DNA of 64,000 nucleotides from Lathyrus oleraceus (Eukaryota; Streptophyta; Magnoliopsida; Fabales; Fabaceae). Positions within the stretch are counted from its first letter, which is position 1. Every line of letters begins with the position of its first letter. The stretch spans positions 261,437,332 to 261,501,331 of the forward strand of contig NC_066580.1 of assembly GCF_024323335.1 (NCBI RefSeq), written 5' to 3'. The notes below the pieces were generated by a model, which had not been told where the DNA came from, searched no databases, and saw only the letters and a program-made list of their open reading frames with translations. The position numbers and the translations under genes were made by a program. Below, in pieces: positions 1 to 8,702 of the stretch.

Positions 1-137
1 AAAGCAAAATAAGCATAAAACTTACTCAACTATGAAATACTTAAAATTCAAACACTAAAACTCAAAATAAAAGGTTACCACATTGATGAATTTTGGCCGA
101 GAACATGATGAAAATCAAGTAAAATGGTGACCGATCA
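1..137 (-). repeat. 3' LTR of the Athila-type element (terminal 137 bp only)
   Basis: This stretch matches 7459-7595 base for base and ends in tgatcggtc (minus-strand reading), the LTR start. The remaining roughly 1.27 kb of this LTR lies left of the window. Confidence 0.92.
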
Positions 138-1540
138 CAACCCCAAACTTATCTCATTGCTTGTCCTCAAGTGATGCAAGAGACAACAAACAGAGGTCAC
201 CCCCAAAATTCCTTTTCACCACTATACAGCCGATGTTATTCGCACCGAGTTTCCTACCTTCATGGTCAAGACGTTGGCCACCCGATCCGAACTATCCGCT
301 ACACCTCACAGTCCAGCACCTCTTTACCTGCAAGCTTTTCATACATCTCACACAATCTCTCAGGGTTAGCACTAAAGACTCAGTATATGCAATATCGACT
401 CTTAGTTTTTGAATAAATTCTACTTCTATTGCACAAACATAATTCACACACTTTTGGAGGACTTAGGGTTGTAACGGGGCTTAGGACAGGTGGGATAAAC
501 AACAAACGGATAGACAAAGGGTTTTTGGGCTCGGCACTCCTGTTATGTTTCTTGTACCTGTGCTTATTTTGATATACAGGGGTTCGACATCGACTATTTA
601 ACTTTACTCAACTGATTGAGTATTTCAAATGTAATCAAGTCGTTTAATTGGGACAAGTGCGTTTTGATGAGTTCTATTTTTCTTTTCTCTTTTTTTTTTT
701 CCGAAGCATTCAAAGAGCCTCCAATTTTTCTTTTCTCTTTTCTTGTAACGATTTTTCGCACACTTGTCCCTATTGTATTAGATTTACCACCCCAAACTTA
801 GAATTCACACAGTTTCCAAAATCCACAACATTTATGCCGAGCAAGGGTAGAAGAGATTATTATACTTTTTTTTTCTTTTCTGGCCATAGGGTAACATAAG
901 CAGTTTACAAACAAACAAAATGGTTAAAGGCTCAAAGGGGTTCGCAACGGATAAAACGCACAAGGGTGGCTGGAAAGGCTCAAGGTTAAACAACAAAAAT
1001 GTGCCTCAATGTGTGTCATAATGCAGTGCTATGTCAGTAGAACGTACGCAAAACCAGAGCGATAGAGTCATACCTGGATTAACTCTCATGATGATCTCTT
1101 AGTATTTGGCTTTTTGTAATCTCACCATGTGGGGTAAACTTGCAGGTTCCAAAGCACTCTCTGTGTAATGTAGCTTCTTTTTAGTTCAGGTGTACCATAC
1201 TTCTATCTCAATCCAGTTTTCATCCCACTGTGTCCAACAATAGTTTTTCTTCGACTGCATAAATTTCCAGGGTGTCTCGGGAGCGTGAGTTCGGGTTGTG
1301 TCTTTCATCCACTAACCATCTTTCCATCACGCCTCTGGTTTTTATCCATCAATCTGTAACCCAACATCCAAACAGTTGAAAATAAAAGAAATCAAAGGAA
1401 AATTAACTTAAAAAAATGAAAAACCAAAACGGATAATAAATTAAAACAATGAAAGGAACCCCCCCCCCCCCCCCCCCCCACACTTGAACTAAACATTGAC
1501 CCCAATGTTTAAACCCAAATGCAAGAGGGACTTATAGTGC
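138..1540 (-). other. Athila-type 3' untranslated region with polypurine tracts
   Basis: On the minus strand, the segment next to the LTR contains the motif CTTGAGGACAAGCAATGA followed by AAGTTTGGGGTTG. I recognise this as the conserved Athila/Tat end with the polypurine tract. A second tract (AAGTTTGGGGTGG) lies at about 787-800, and a run of 21 G (minus strand) at 1459-1479. No credible coding frame is seen; the open frames here are AT-rich and lack family similarity. Confidence 0.75.
1459..1479. repeat. Homopolymer of 21 C (21 G on element sense strand)
   Basis: An uninterrupted C run lies about 60 bp downstream of the stop codon of the element's ORF (minus strand). It may be an expanded internal polypurine tract; homopolymer length is prone to sequencing error. 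Confidence 0.9.
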
Positions 1541-2809
1541 CTACTGCGGAGGAGGGTGGTGTGGAAATTGCAACATCATATGTTGCATCATTCTTTGAAT
1601 ATCATCAATGGCAGCCCCTTGACGGAGCTGCTCTGTCACGATCCGATCAATCTCCGCTCCCTGGCGAGCCTGCTCGACACGGAACTGATCCATGTCCATG
1701 GGTGTCCATCCAGCAGAGGAGGCTCCCATACCTCTGTGGTGAGAGGTGTGAGGGTGAGGAACACCCCTCTCCCTTGCCGGTGCATCTTCCTCCCTCGTAT
1801 CACCTGCAAGAAAATCATCTTCTCCCGCCTCTTCGGGGTCAACAGAGGTATACAACCAATTCTCATTGTTATCAACATTAGTTTTATCAGTGTTCGGTAA
1901 GCGGAACAGCCGGCGTGTTCGGCTCACCAACACATACCCATGACGGCTTTGTTCGAGCATGCCTTGCGTGCACAGGGCATTGAGGTCAAGCTTACCCAAC
2001 GCCTGCATCGGGGTTTCTCCGTCCAACACCGGCCTACACCCACACCAGTCAGCAATTTGTGTTATCATACCTCCCACAGAAATGGCTCCTGAGCTTGCAC
2101 GCCCCATGGTACCTAAATGGTCCGCGGCGAATGCCGCCACATTCACTGGTTCCTCATTAACCATGGCATGCATCAAATATAGCTCCCGCTTTGCCGCTAC
2201 ACCTGTACTATCTCCTCGTCCAAATAAGGTGAATGCTAACCCTTTTTGAGCATATCGGAAGCACGGGTTTTGAATCCATGATGCCTTTGCACTCCGGGGT
2301 TCGTACTGTGGTAAACCTGTAATAGAGGACCAAAAGGAACCTGCAGAAAAGTCATTTGGCACTGCCCCGGATCCTACCAATGGTAACCGGAGGCATTGCC
2401 CAAGCTGAATAACCGACATCGAGTAATCTTCGTTATAAAGTCGGAAACTCATGGTACCAAAATATTCATAGACATGACCAGTCCAATTTTTTTCCAATTT
2501 AAATTTAACAGTGCTTAGGAACTCTAGAGTGATGCGTTCATAGGTAGGCACATCAGCATGCATAAATTCAAAAATACCTAAATTGTGGAACATTTGGAAT
2601 ACATCATCTAAAATTCCTAAAGCACTCATAGTCTCATCACAAACATACCTTGTAGGTACAAGCTTCCTTTTAAGGTGAGTCTTGTACCTTTCAACATGGT
2701 CATCATCCTCAAAAATAATTTCGTGTGCATTCGGCATCCTCCGGGCCCTTTGTCTCGGCCTTGAGGTCTCTACCACCGCCTTTCCTCGCTCGGCTCTTTT
2801 GGGGGGCAT
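1541..2809 (-). CDS. ATHILA ORF-like protein (internal start), 422 aa
   Basis: This is the 3' part of the 1502-codon frame, with its own ATG at 2809. The N-terminus is basic and nuclear-targeting-like (MPPKRAERGKAV). The body has motifs I recognise from the Pfam ATHILA ORF-1/putative plant transposon domain: PTYERITLEFLSTVKF and FRLYNEDYSMSVIQL. The C-terminus is acidic, then Q-rich with repeated RQGAxID units and ends HPPPQ. In full-length Athila elements such an ORF lies downstream of integrase, and its function is unsettled. Here the 75-bp repeats just upstream (3119-3312) could hold a separate promoter, which is inference. Confidence 0.7.
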   Translation of the reverse strand: MPPKRAERGKAVVETSRPRQRARRMPNAHEIIFEDDDHVERYKTHLKRKLVPTRYVCDETMSALGILDDVFQMFHNLGIFEFMHADVPTYERITLEFLSTVKFKLEKNWTGHVYEYFGTMSFRLYNEDYSMSVIQLGQCLRLPLVGSGAVPNDFSAGSFWSSITGLPQYEPRSAKASWIQNPCFRYAQKGLAFTLFGRGDSTGVAAKRELYLMHAMVNEEPVNVAAFAADHLGTMGRASSGAISVGGMITQIADWCGCRPVLDGETPMQALGKLDLNALCTQGMLEQSRHGYVLVSRTRRLFRLPNTDKTNVDNNENWLYTSVDPEEAGEDDFLAGDTREEDAPARERGVPHPHTSHHRGMGASSAGWTPMDMDQFRVEQARQGAEIDRIVTEQLRQGAAIDDIQRMMQHMMLQFPHHPPPQ

Positions 2810-5800
2810 AATGGTCACCTGAAAAGTTAGCGGAAAAAAAATAGTGGAGATAGAGAAAAATAATACCGTCACGGTGTAGAGTGCGAGAAACTGCTCAACT
2901 TTTGTGAAGGAACTTTGAAAAATAATGGTTGGATGATGAAGAAATATGAGGTTTAAGGTGAAATAAGTTATGGAGTTTAGGAGATATGAGGGAAAAATAG
3001 GGTTGGAGGAGATGAAGTGGCTGAAAAGTGAGTGGGGGAGGGGTAAAAGGTATTTAAAAACGTGTGGGCCCCACTCCAACGTCTCTAAATTTAAAAAAAA
3101 ATTCTGAGTTACGCACTGCAACACGGCCCGTGCTGGACCACACGGCCGACCGTGTTGCACCCCTGGAAAATGTATGGGAAAAATGTAAGCATGCAACACG
3201 GCCCGTGTTGGCACACACGGCTGCCCCTGTTGCTCCTCTGGAAAATGTATTGGCTTCTGAAAATTGAGCAACACGGCCCGTGCTAGCTCACACGGCCGGC
3301 CGTGTTGCACCTCTTTTCTGACTACTTCCTTCATTGCTGGGTTAAGTCGTTGTTGAGGTTGGACAACTGGCTGGTGATCATCTTCCATGAAAATTTTGTG
3401 CATGCATATTGTAGGGCTTATTCCCTTCAAATTCTCTGTGTCGAGGACGACATATTTGAGGTTCTCCGGTAGTTGTTTCAATTCGGTTCCCTTCTTTTGT
3501 TCATCTTTCTTTTCTTCCACTAAGGGTTGCCTTAAATCTTTCCACCGGTTGTGTCGATAACCTTTAAAAGGTGGTGATGCTTCCGTCATGGCTAAAACTT
3601 CCATATCTTTCTCGTTAACTACTTCCTCTTTGTTAAAAATTGATAAGCTCAACACCCTTTCCAAGGGAAATTTTTGTGTTGTCAAGCAATTTTTCTTTTC
3701 ACATATTTGATCGATTGTCTCAATATGTTGGCTAGTAGCAACCTCATCCTTGTACTTCATGGTGTTTCGCACATCAATTTTTAACTCTTCATCATACACT
3801 TTCAAAGTCATCGTGCCTTCTTCTATGTCGATCAAACATCTCCCGGTCTCTAAAAATGGTCTCCCCAAAATGATTGGTATCTCTTCATCTTCCGGCATTT
3901 CCAAAATGACAAAATCCACCGGAAACATAAACTTGTCGATCTTTACTAGCACATCTTCTACTATCCCATAGGGTCTCTTCACAGAGCGGTCAGCAAATTG
4001 GAGTGTCATTCTCGTATCTTGAATTTTACCTATCCCCAACTTCTTATAGATAGACAGCGGCATCAGACTTACACTCGCTCCCAAACCAATTAGAGCTTTC
4101 TTGAAGGATCTATCTCCAATGGCACACGGAATGGTCAGAGAACCTCGATCCTTCTTTTTCACCGGAACCTTCATACCCTGCAAAATGGCATTACAAGTTT
4201 CCGTTAGAATAATCGGGTTAGTTTCTATGGTCCGCTTCTTCGAGATGATGTCTTTCATGAACTTTGCGTAGGTAGGCATTTGCTCAAGCGCCTCCAAGAA
4301 AGGAATGTTTAGCTCAAGCTTTTTAAACATTTCCAAGAACTTCTCAAAGTTTTTCTCATGCTGCCCTTTCTTCTTATTTCTTGTTGGGAATGGCAGTTTG
4401 ACGGCCGGTTTTTGATCATTCACTTTATCTTTAACCACTCGTTCATCATGAGTGACCTCTTCATTTGCAACCTCATTTTCTTTTATCTCTAGATCAACTT
4501 CAAGCAATAAGTCTTCTTCTTCAGAACTCTTCTCAGGTATTTCTTTTGACTTACCATTCCTGGTGGCCACCGCATTCACATGATAATTTTCTCTTGGATT
4601 AGTAACCGTAGAACTTGGTAAAACTCCCTGTTGTGGAGAACCCGCTAGTTGTTGTGCTATCTGACTCATTTGTATTTCAAGATTCTTAATTGAAGCACTT
4701 GTGTTTTTTAAATTACTTCGAGTCTCTTCTTGAAATTGAGAGCTTTGAGCGGCCATCTTCTCAATGGCAATCTCCCAATCAGCTTTTCTTGGTACCTGTT
4801 GCTGAAACTGTTGTTGAGGTTGTTGATACGGTTGTTGTTGTTGTGGTTGGTTCTGCACATTTCCTTGTTGATCCTTCCATGAGAAATTTGGATGGTTTTT
4901 CCAACCCGGATTATATCTGTTTGAATAAGGGTTGTTCTGCCTAAGAAACTTGATCTCCTCAATTTGTTGTGCGGTAGCAAAGCAATGTGCGGTAAGATGA
5001 GGTCCTCCACAAATTTCGCAATTACTAGTTTGAGTTGGTTGAACCTGTTGAACCTGTGCCACAGTTTGGGTATCAATAGCCATCTTCTTCAGTCTCCTTT
5101 CTACTTCAGCTTCTATTTGATCTTCCATCTTCACCACTTGGCTTGCCAATTTCAGGTCAATTATCCCTTCGGGTTGACTAACACTGCGGTCATACAACTC
5201 CAAGTGCTCATTGGCTGCAATGGCTTCGATAATCTTTTTAATACCAGTGGCTGTTGTAAAGTTGGTTGAGCCACCAGCTGCTGTGTCAATGAGTTGCTTA
5301 GTCTTCAGCCGAAGACCATTCACAAAATTCTGCATTTGCTCCGTTGCATCCATATTATGAGTAGGACATGCAACCAACAATTGTTTGAACCTCTTATACG
5401 CATCTCCAAGTGACTCTCCTTCCTTCTGTTTAAAATTCACTATGTCGTACCTCTTTCGGATGTACACAGAGGCCGGAAAGTACTCGTTGAGAAAAGTTGT
5501 CTCCATCTGTTGCCAAGTTGTGATGCTTCCAGTAGGTAAACAGTAGAACCACTCTTCAGCATCTTCTGACAATGTAAACGGAAACATGACCAGCTTTTTA
5601 GCTTCCTTAGAATGTCCCTCAATCTTTAACGACGTAGTCATAGTCAGAAACCTTTGCAAATACTTGTTGGCATCTTCGTTAATTTTTCCTGCGAAAGGTC
5701 TCCTTTCTAGTTGCCGTATCGTTGAGGGGTGAAGTTGAAAGTGGGCAACATTGACTGGTTGATTCACGATTGTCATCCTTCCAGGCGGGGCATTTTCTCC

Positions 5801-6049
5801 CCCGTAATCACCTAATAGTCTCTCCGCAGGAGGTGGATCAGCTGCCATAGTTTCAGGTTCGGTATCAGAATTTCCAGAATCAGAGTGTTCCGAATGAATT
5901 GAAACGGTTCCCTCTTTCTTAGAATCAGAAACTATCAGCGGTTCTCCTGTTACTTCCAGTCTGTCGTGTCTGGCTTTTCTGATTCGTGCTCGCAACGATC
6001 GTTCTGGTTCTGCGTCAAAAAGAAATTCAGCTGAGGCCTTACCTCGCAT
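1541..6049 (-). CDS. Gag-protease-(RT remnant)-ATHILA ORF fusion, 1502 codons
   Basis: The ATG at 6049 starts a Gag with the retrotransposon-gag core (around residues 140-260, including EDAEEWFYCLP). A zinc knuckle CEICGGPHLTAHC follows near residue 345, then a Q-rich stretch, K/E-rich linkers and an aspartic protease at about residues 640-760 (LGASVSLMPLS, then ILGRPFL). The catalytic Asp normally preceding LGAS is Gly here (codon 4085-4087, GGT). After the protease comes the start of reverse transcriptase (RLNPAMKEVVRKEV), which breaks off at about 3310 into three 75-bp repeats read as HGRPCxxARAVL-like units. After a low-complexity linker, the frame enters an in-frame ATG at 2809 and a 422-residue ATHILA ORF-like domain. 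The frame has no stop although about 130 codons are probably former non-coding DNA. Whether it is translated as one protein is unknown. Confidence 0.85.
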   Translation of the reverse strand: MRGKASAEFLFDAEPERSLRARIRKARHDRLEVTGEPLIVSDSKKEGTVSIHSEHSDSGNSDTEPETMAADPPPAERLLGDYGGENAPPGRMTIVNQPVNVAHFQLHPSTIRQLERRPFAGKINEDANKYLQRFLTMTTSLKIEGHSKEAKKLVMFPFTLSEDAEEWFYCLPTGSITTWQQMETTFLNEYFPASVYIRKRYDIVNFKQKEGESLGDAYKRFKQLLVACPTHNMDATEQMQNFVNGLRLKTKQLIDTAAGGSTNFTTATGIKKIIEAIAANEHLELYDRSVSQPEGIIDLKLASQVVKMEDQIEAEVERRLKKMAIDTQTVAQVQQVQPTQTSNCEICGGPHLTAHCFATAQQIEEIKFLRQNNPYSNRYNPGWKNHPNFSWKDQQGNVQNQPQQQQPYQQPQQQFQQQVPRKADWEIAIEKMAAQSSQFQEETRSNLKNTSASIKNLEIQMSQIAQQLAGSPQQGVLPSSTVTNPRENYHVNAVATRNGKSKEIPEKSSEEEDLLLEVDLEIKENEVANEEVTHDERVVKDKVNDQKPAVKLPFPTRNKKKGQHEKNFEKFLEMFKKLELNIPFLEALEQMPTYAKFMKDIISKKRTIETNPIILTETCNAILQGMKVPVKKKDRGSLTIPCAIGDRSFKKALIGLGASVSLMPLSIYKKLGIGKIQDTRMTLQFADRSVKRPYGIVEDVLVKIDKFMFPVDFVILEMPEDEEIPIILGRPFLETGRCLIDIEEGTMTLKVYDEELKIDVRNTMKYKDEVATSQHIETIDQICEKKNCLTTQKFPLERVLSLSIFNKEEVVNEKDMEVLAMTEASPPFKGYRHNRWKDLRQPLVEEKKDEQKKGTELKQLPENLKYVVLDTENLKGISPTICMHKIFMEDDHQPVVQPQQRLNPAMKEVVRKEVQHGRPCELARAVLLNFQKPIHFPEEQQGQPCVPTRAVLHAYIFPIHFPGVQHGRPCGPARAVLQCVTQNFFLNLETLEWGPHVFKYLLPLPHSLFSHFISSNPIFPSYLLNSITYFTLNLIFLHHPTIIFQSSFTKVEQFLALYTVTVLFFSISTIFFPLTFQVTIMPPKRAERGKAVVETSRPRQRARRMPNAHEIIFEDDDHVERYKTHLKRKLVPTRYVCDETMSALGILDDVFQMFHNLGIFEFMHADVPTYERITLEFLSTVKFKLEKNWTGHVYEYFGTMSFRLYNEDYSMSVIQLGQCLRLPLVGSGAVPNDFSAGSFWSSITGLPQYEPRSAKASWIQNPCFRYAQKGLAFTLFGRGDSTGVAAKRELYLMHAMVNEEPVNVAAFAADHLGTMGRASSGAISVGGMITQIADWCGCRPVLDGETPMQALGKLDLNALCTQGMLEQSRHGYVLVSRTRRLFRLPNTDKTNVDNNENWLYTSVDPEEAGEDDFLAGDTREEDAPARERGVPHPHTSHHRGMGASSAGWTPMDMDQFRVEQARQGAEIDRIVTEQLRQGAAIDDIQRMMQHMMLQFPHHPPPQ
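3119..3312. repeat. Three 75-bp tandem palindromic modules (internal array)
   Basis: Copies begin at 3119, 3194 and 3269. Each has a CACGGCCCGTG core and a CACGGCCGGCCGTG-like arm, so CAACACGGCC pairs with GGCCGTGTTG. The spacer cccctggaaaatgtatggga is shared with the LTR array at 7119-7315. The array marks the deletion junction that removed RT-RNase H-integrase. Confidence 0.88.
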
Positions 6050-6167
6050 AAACTATTAGACAGTTGTTAGGATAGGCAAAGTGATATAAACAAATAAAAT
6101 AAAGTAAAATTTTAGTTGCAGAGCAACAAAATTCCAATTGAATAATTATTAACAGATAGTTTGGCAG

Positions 6168-6185
6168 TCCCCGGCAACGGCGCCA
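6168..6185 (-). other. Primer binding site of the Athila-type element
   Basis: Minus strand TGGCGCCGTTGCCGGGGA begins 6 bases from the LTR end at 6192. I recognise this as the usual Athila-type PBS, usually assigned to tRNA-Asp. The leader between it and the ATG (6050-6167) has no other feature. Confidence 0.85.
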
Positions 6186-6191
6186 AAAACT

Positions 6192-7595
6192 TGATCGGGA
6201 AAAATAGCAAGTGTACTATTTTACCGATGTAGTAATAAAAGGAATTATCCTGAGTATCGATCTCGAGGACTGCGTAGGAACTATCAGTGTTGATAATGAT
6301 TCAATTAAACAAAATAACCTTGGGTTGGTAAGTGAAGAGTGAATTTGCTTTGTAAAATATAAAGGCAAAATAGAGATTTTTGAATGAAGAAAAGTTAAAC
6401 ATGCTAGATCAAGGGTGTATGAATTGCTCTGAAATAAACTTAATCCTTATTTTATGATATCTATGTTCGAATGATTCAATATGGTTCTCAAGAGTAGTTT
6501 CCCCTAATTCCTTAGCCAGAAACCATTAACATTCAATTTTAAATCCCAATTCCTTAGCCATTCAAAAGAATATTAGTCCCATGTATGAATATCAAGAATT
6601 TCCCATCATCACTATTAGATCCTCATTCCTAAGAGAAATTAGCGATGTTGTTATACACATAGTGATAAAGGGATTTGTCAGACCTCCTTTACCTCCCAAT
6701 CAATACCTAATTTTCCAATACGGCAAGCATTACACTCGTGATATAACAAATTGATTTCATAAAAACATAGACATTCATAACATTGTAGGAAAAAGGTTCA
6801 TTACAAAAGCAATTCAGGGACACCCCCCTAGCATTGTGGGGTTTAGCTCATTATAGTATTCAAAGAAGGTACAAATATAAGATTAGACATTACAAGAGAT
6901 TAGATAGCTTCGATCTTCAATTGCTTCCGCGCTTGATAATCTCCGTTCTCCAAAAATCTTGATTCTCTCGTTCTCTTTGTTTTTCGTTCCCGCTGTTTGT
7001 CTTTCCATTAGGTCTAAATAGTGTAGTACACATTACAGCCAAGTCAAAAAGTCAAAATTGCCCTTCGGGATCACTTCATGAGTGAAAATAGAAAATCAGA
7101 AAAATTCAGCGCGCTAGCCAACACGGGCCGTGCCAAGCAATACGGCCGGCCGTGTTGGCTCTTCAATTATTTTATTTTTGATTTTCCTTCAGACTTGCTG
7201 ACACGGGCCGTGCCAAGCAACACGGCCGGCCGTGTCAGCCCCCTGGTTTTTGTATGGGAAGAAGGTCTTCTTGCAGCACGGGTCGTGTCAGGAGACACGG
7301 GCCGTGTTTGGCTCCAGGAATTTCCTTCTATATTTTATTTCTTTTTCTTTCACTCTTCCATTATTGCCTTGGCACTTCCGACTCTTCAACTACTTCTGAA
7401 ACATGCACAATACCATGGAAACGACATCAAACGCATCTAAAAACTTAAATTAACACCAAAAGCAAAATAAGCATAAAACTTACTCAACTATGAAATACTT
7501 AAAATTCAAACACTAAAACTCAAAATAAAAGGTTACCACATTGATGAATTTTGGCCGAGAACATGATGAAAATCAAGTAAAATGGTGACCGATCA
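6192..7595 (-). repeat. 5' LTR of the Athila-type element, 1404 bp
   Basis: The minus-strand LTR reads TGATCGGTC...CCCGATCA, giving short terminal inverted repeats TGATCGG/CCGATCA. It contains the 75-80-bp palindromic array at 7119-7315, about 280-480 bp from its start, a position consistent with U3. Confidence 0.9.
7119..7315. repeat. Palindromic module array in the Athila-type LTR
   Basis: Three copies start at 7119, 7199 and 7274, each with CACGGGCCGTG and a second CACGGCCGGCCGTG-type arm. The second and third copies are separated by ccctggtttttgtatgggaa, matching the spacer of the internal array at 3119-3312. Confidence 0.88.
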
Positions 7596-8702
7596 GGAGG
7601 CAAGGTTGTTTACGAAGGAGACAGAAGAAGAAAAGGGTATGTGAGGTTGGTTAAGGGTGGTGAAGGAGAATGAACGACTATGAGGTTATGGGTGGGTGTT
7701 TGAGGAATGATAAAATGGAAAGAAAAAAAAGAGGAAATGGAAAGAAGAAGAAGAAGAAGAAGAAAGGAGAAAAAATTATGAGAGAGGAGTATGATCTTCT
7801 GAACATTTTTTTTACGTTTTCAAACTTCCATAAATACATTTATGATAATGAGTGTCGCATGCGTTGGATTGTGGATCTCTTGGCCAAAACTATTATTTTT
7901 TCCCTCTAGTGGGACACATGTCAACCTTTTACTTGAGAAAGGGAGATATTTCTTATGGGTGAGTGGTTCATTTGTGAGTGAAAGAAAATAACCATTGCCG
8001 GCTTTTTGTTTTTACTCCACCGAGATAAGTTGGCTCATGAAATGGGAGAGAAATTTTGAATAGTTTCTTGTGAGGACACATGACACAAAGTTATTGGAAT
8101 GAGAGAGAGATCTTCCTATTTTCTTGATTTCTTCTTTACAAATTTTAATTATTAAGCAAACTTCAAAAATGAATTAAAAATAAATGACAACCAAAATTCA
8201 AATTAAAAACATGATTATATCTAAATAATCGTCCCGATTATTTTGACTAAAAAACATAAATAAATGGATAAAAAATGAATAAAAACTGGGCGCAAGAATG
8301 CCCAGAAAATTAAAATGACTGCACAACAATGATCATCGCGAAATAAGCCTCTCAACAACATACATGTTTTTGTAAAATTTTGAAATAAAAAAAATCCAGC
8401 TAAAACGCTTAGGCGGATCAAAATGTGAATAAAAAGTAGACGAAAAAATCAGATAAGAACACCAGGTTAAACTACGTGAAACATAGATTAATAAAATTGA
8501 CGTCTGCAAGCTCGATTCAGAAATTGTTCGCCTACTGATTTGACACACATTTGAAAATTGATTCAACCGGTATGTCTGTAGATCCGGAAATTTATTCTGA
8601 CTGACATTGTAGGCATGGAATGCATGCTATGATATGCAGAGATGCAAAAGCTATGATGTATGTATTGATTTAGCGATTCAGGATCAAAATTAAGGTGTGA
8701 CA
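7596..8702 (-). repeat. Probable relic of a Tat/Ogre-type LTR (5' end at 8702)
   Basis: No protein-coding frame is supported. The right end reads, on the minus strand, TGTCACACCTTAATTTTG followed by atgcat-rich sequence. This resembles the start of Tat/Ogre-type LTRs, compare TGTAATACC at 13345. It directly abuts gag-like coding sequence at 8703, which would explain the missing N-terminal gag of the gypsy relic. A (gaa)n tract lies near 7720-7770. The Athila-type element presumably inserted into it at 7595. Confidence 0.45.

Larger units (their letters stand above)
1..7595 (-). mobile_element. Athila-type Ty3/gypsy element, non-autonomous, left end outside window
   Basis: The right LTR (6192-7595) and the visible end of the left LTR (1-137) are identical over all 137 comparable bases, which indicates a recent insertion. 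On the minus strand the order is LTR, primer binding site, a 1502-codon frame, a 1.4-kb untranslated tail with purine tracts, then LTR. The frame encodes Gag, a protease and only the first residues of reverse transcriptase. It then runs through a tandem repeat into an Athila-specific ORF. RT, RNase H and integrase are absent, so movement would need enzymes supplied in trans. The presumed target duplication next to 7595 (ggagg) cannot be confirmed because the other flank is outside the window. Confidence 0.9.

Noticed and set aside
161..899. Short plus-strand frames in the Athila-type 3' region
   Set aside because: They are antisense to the element, start with non-ATG codons and lie in UTR sequence with purine tracts.
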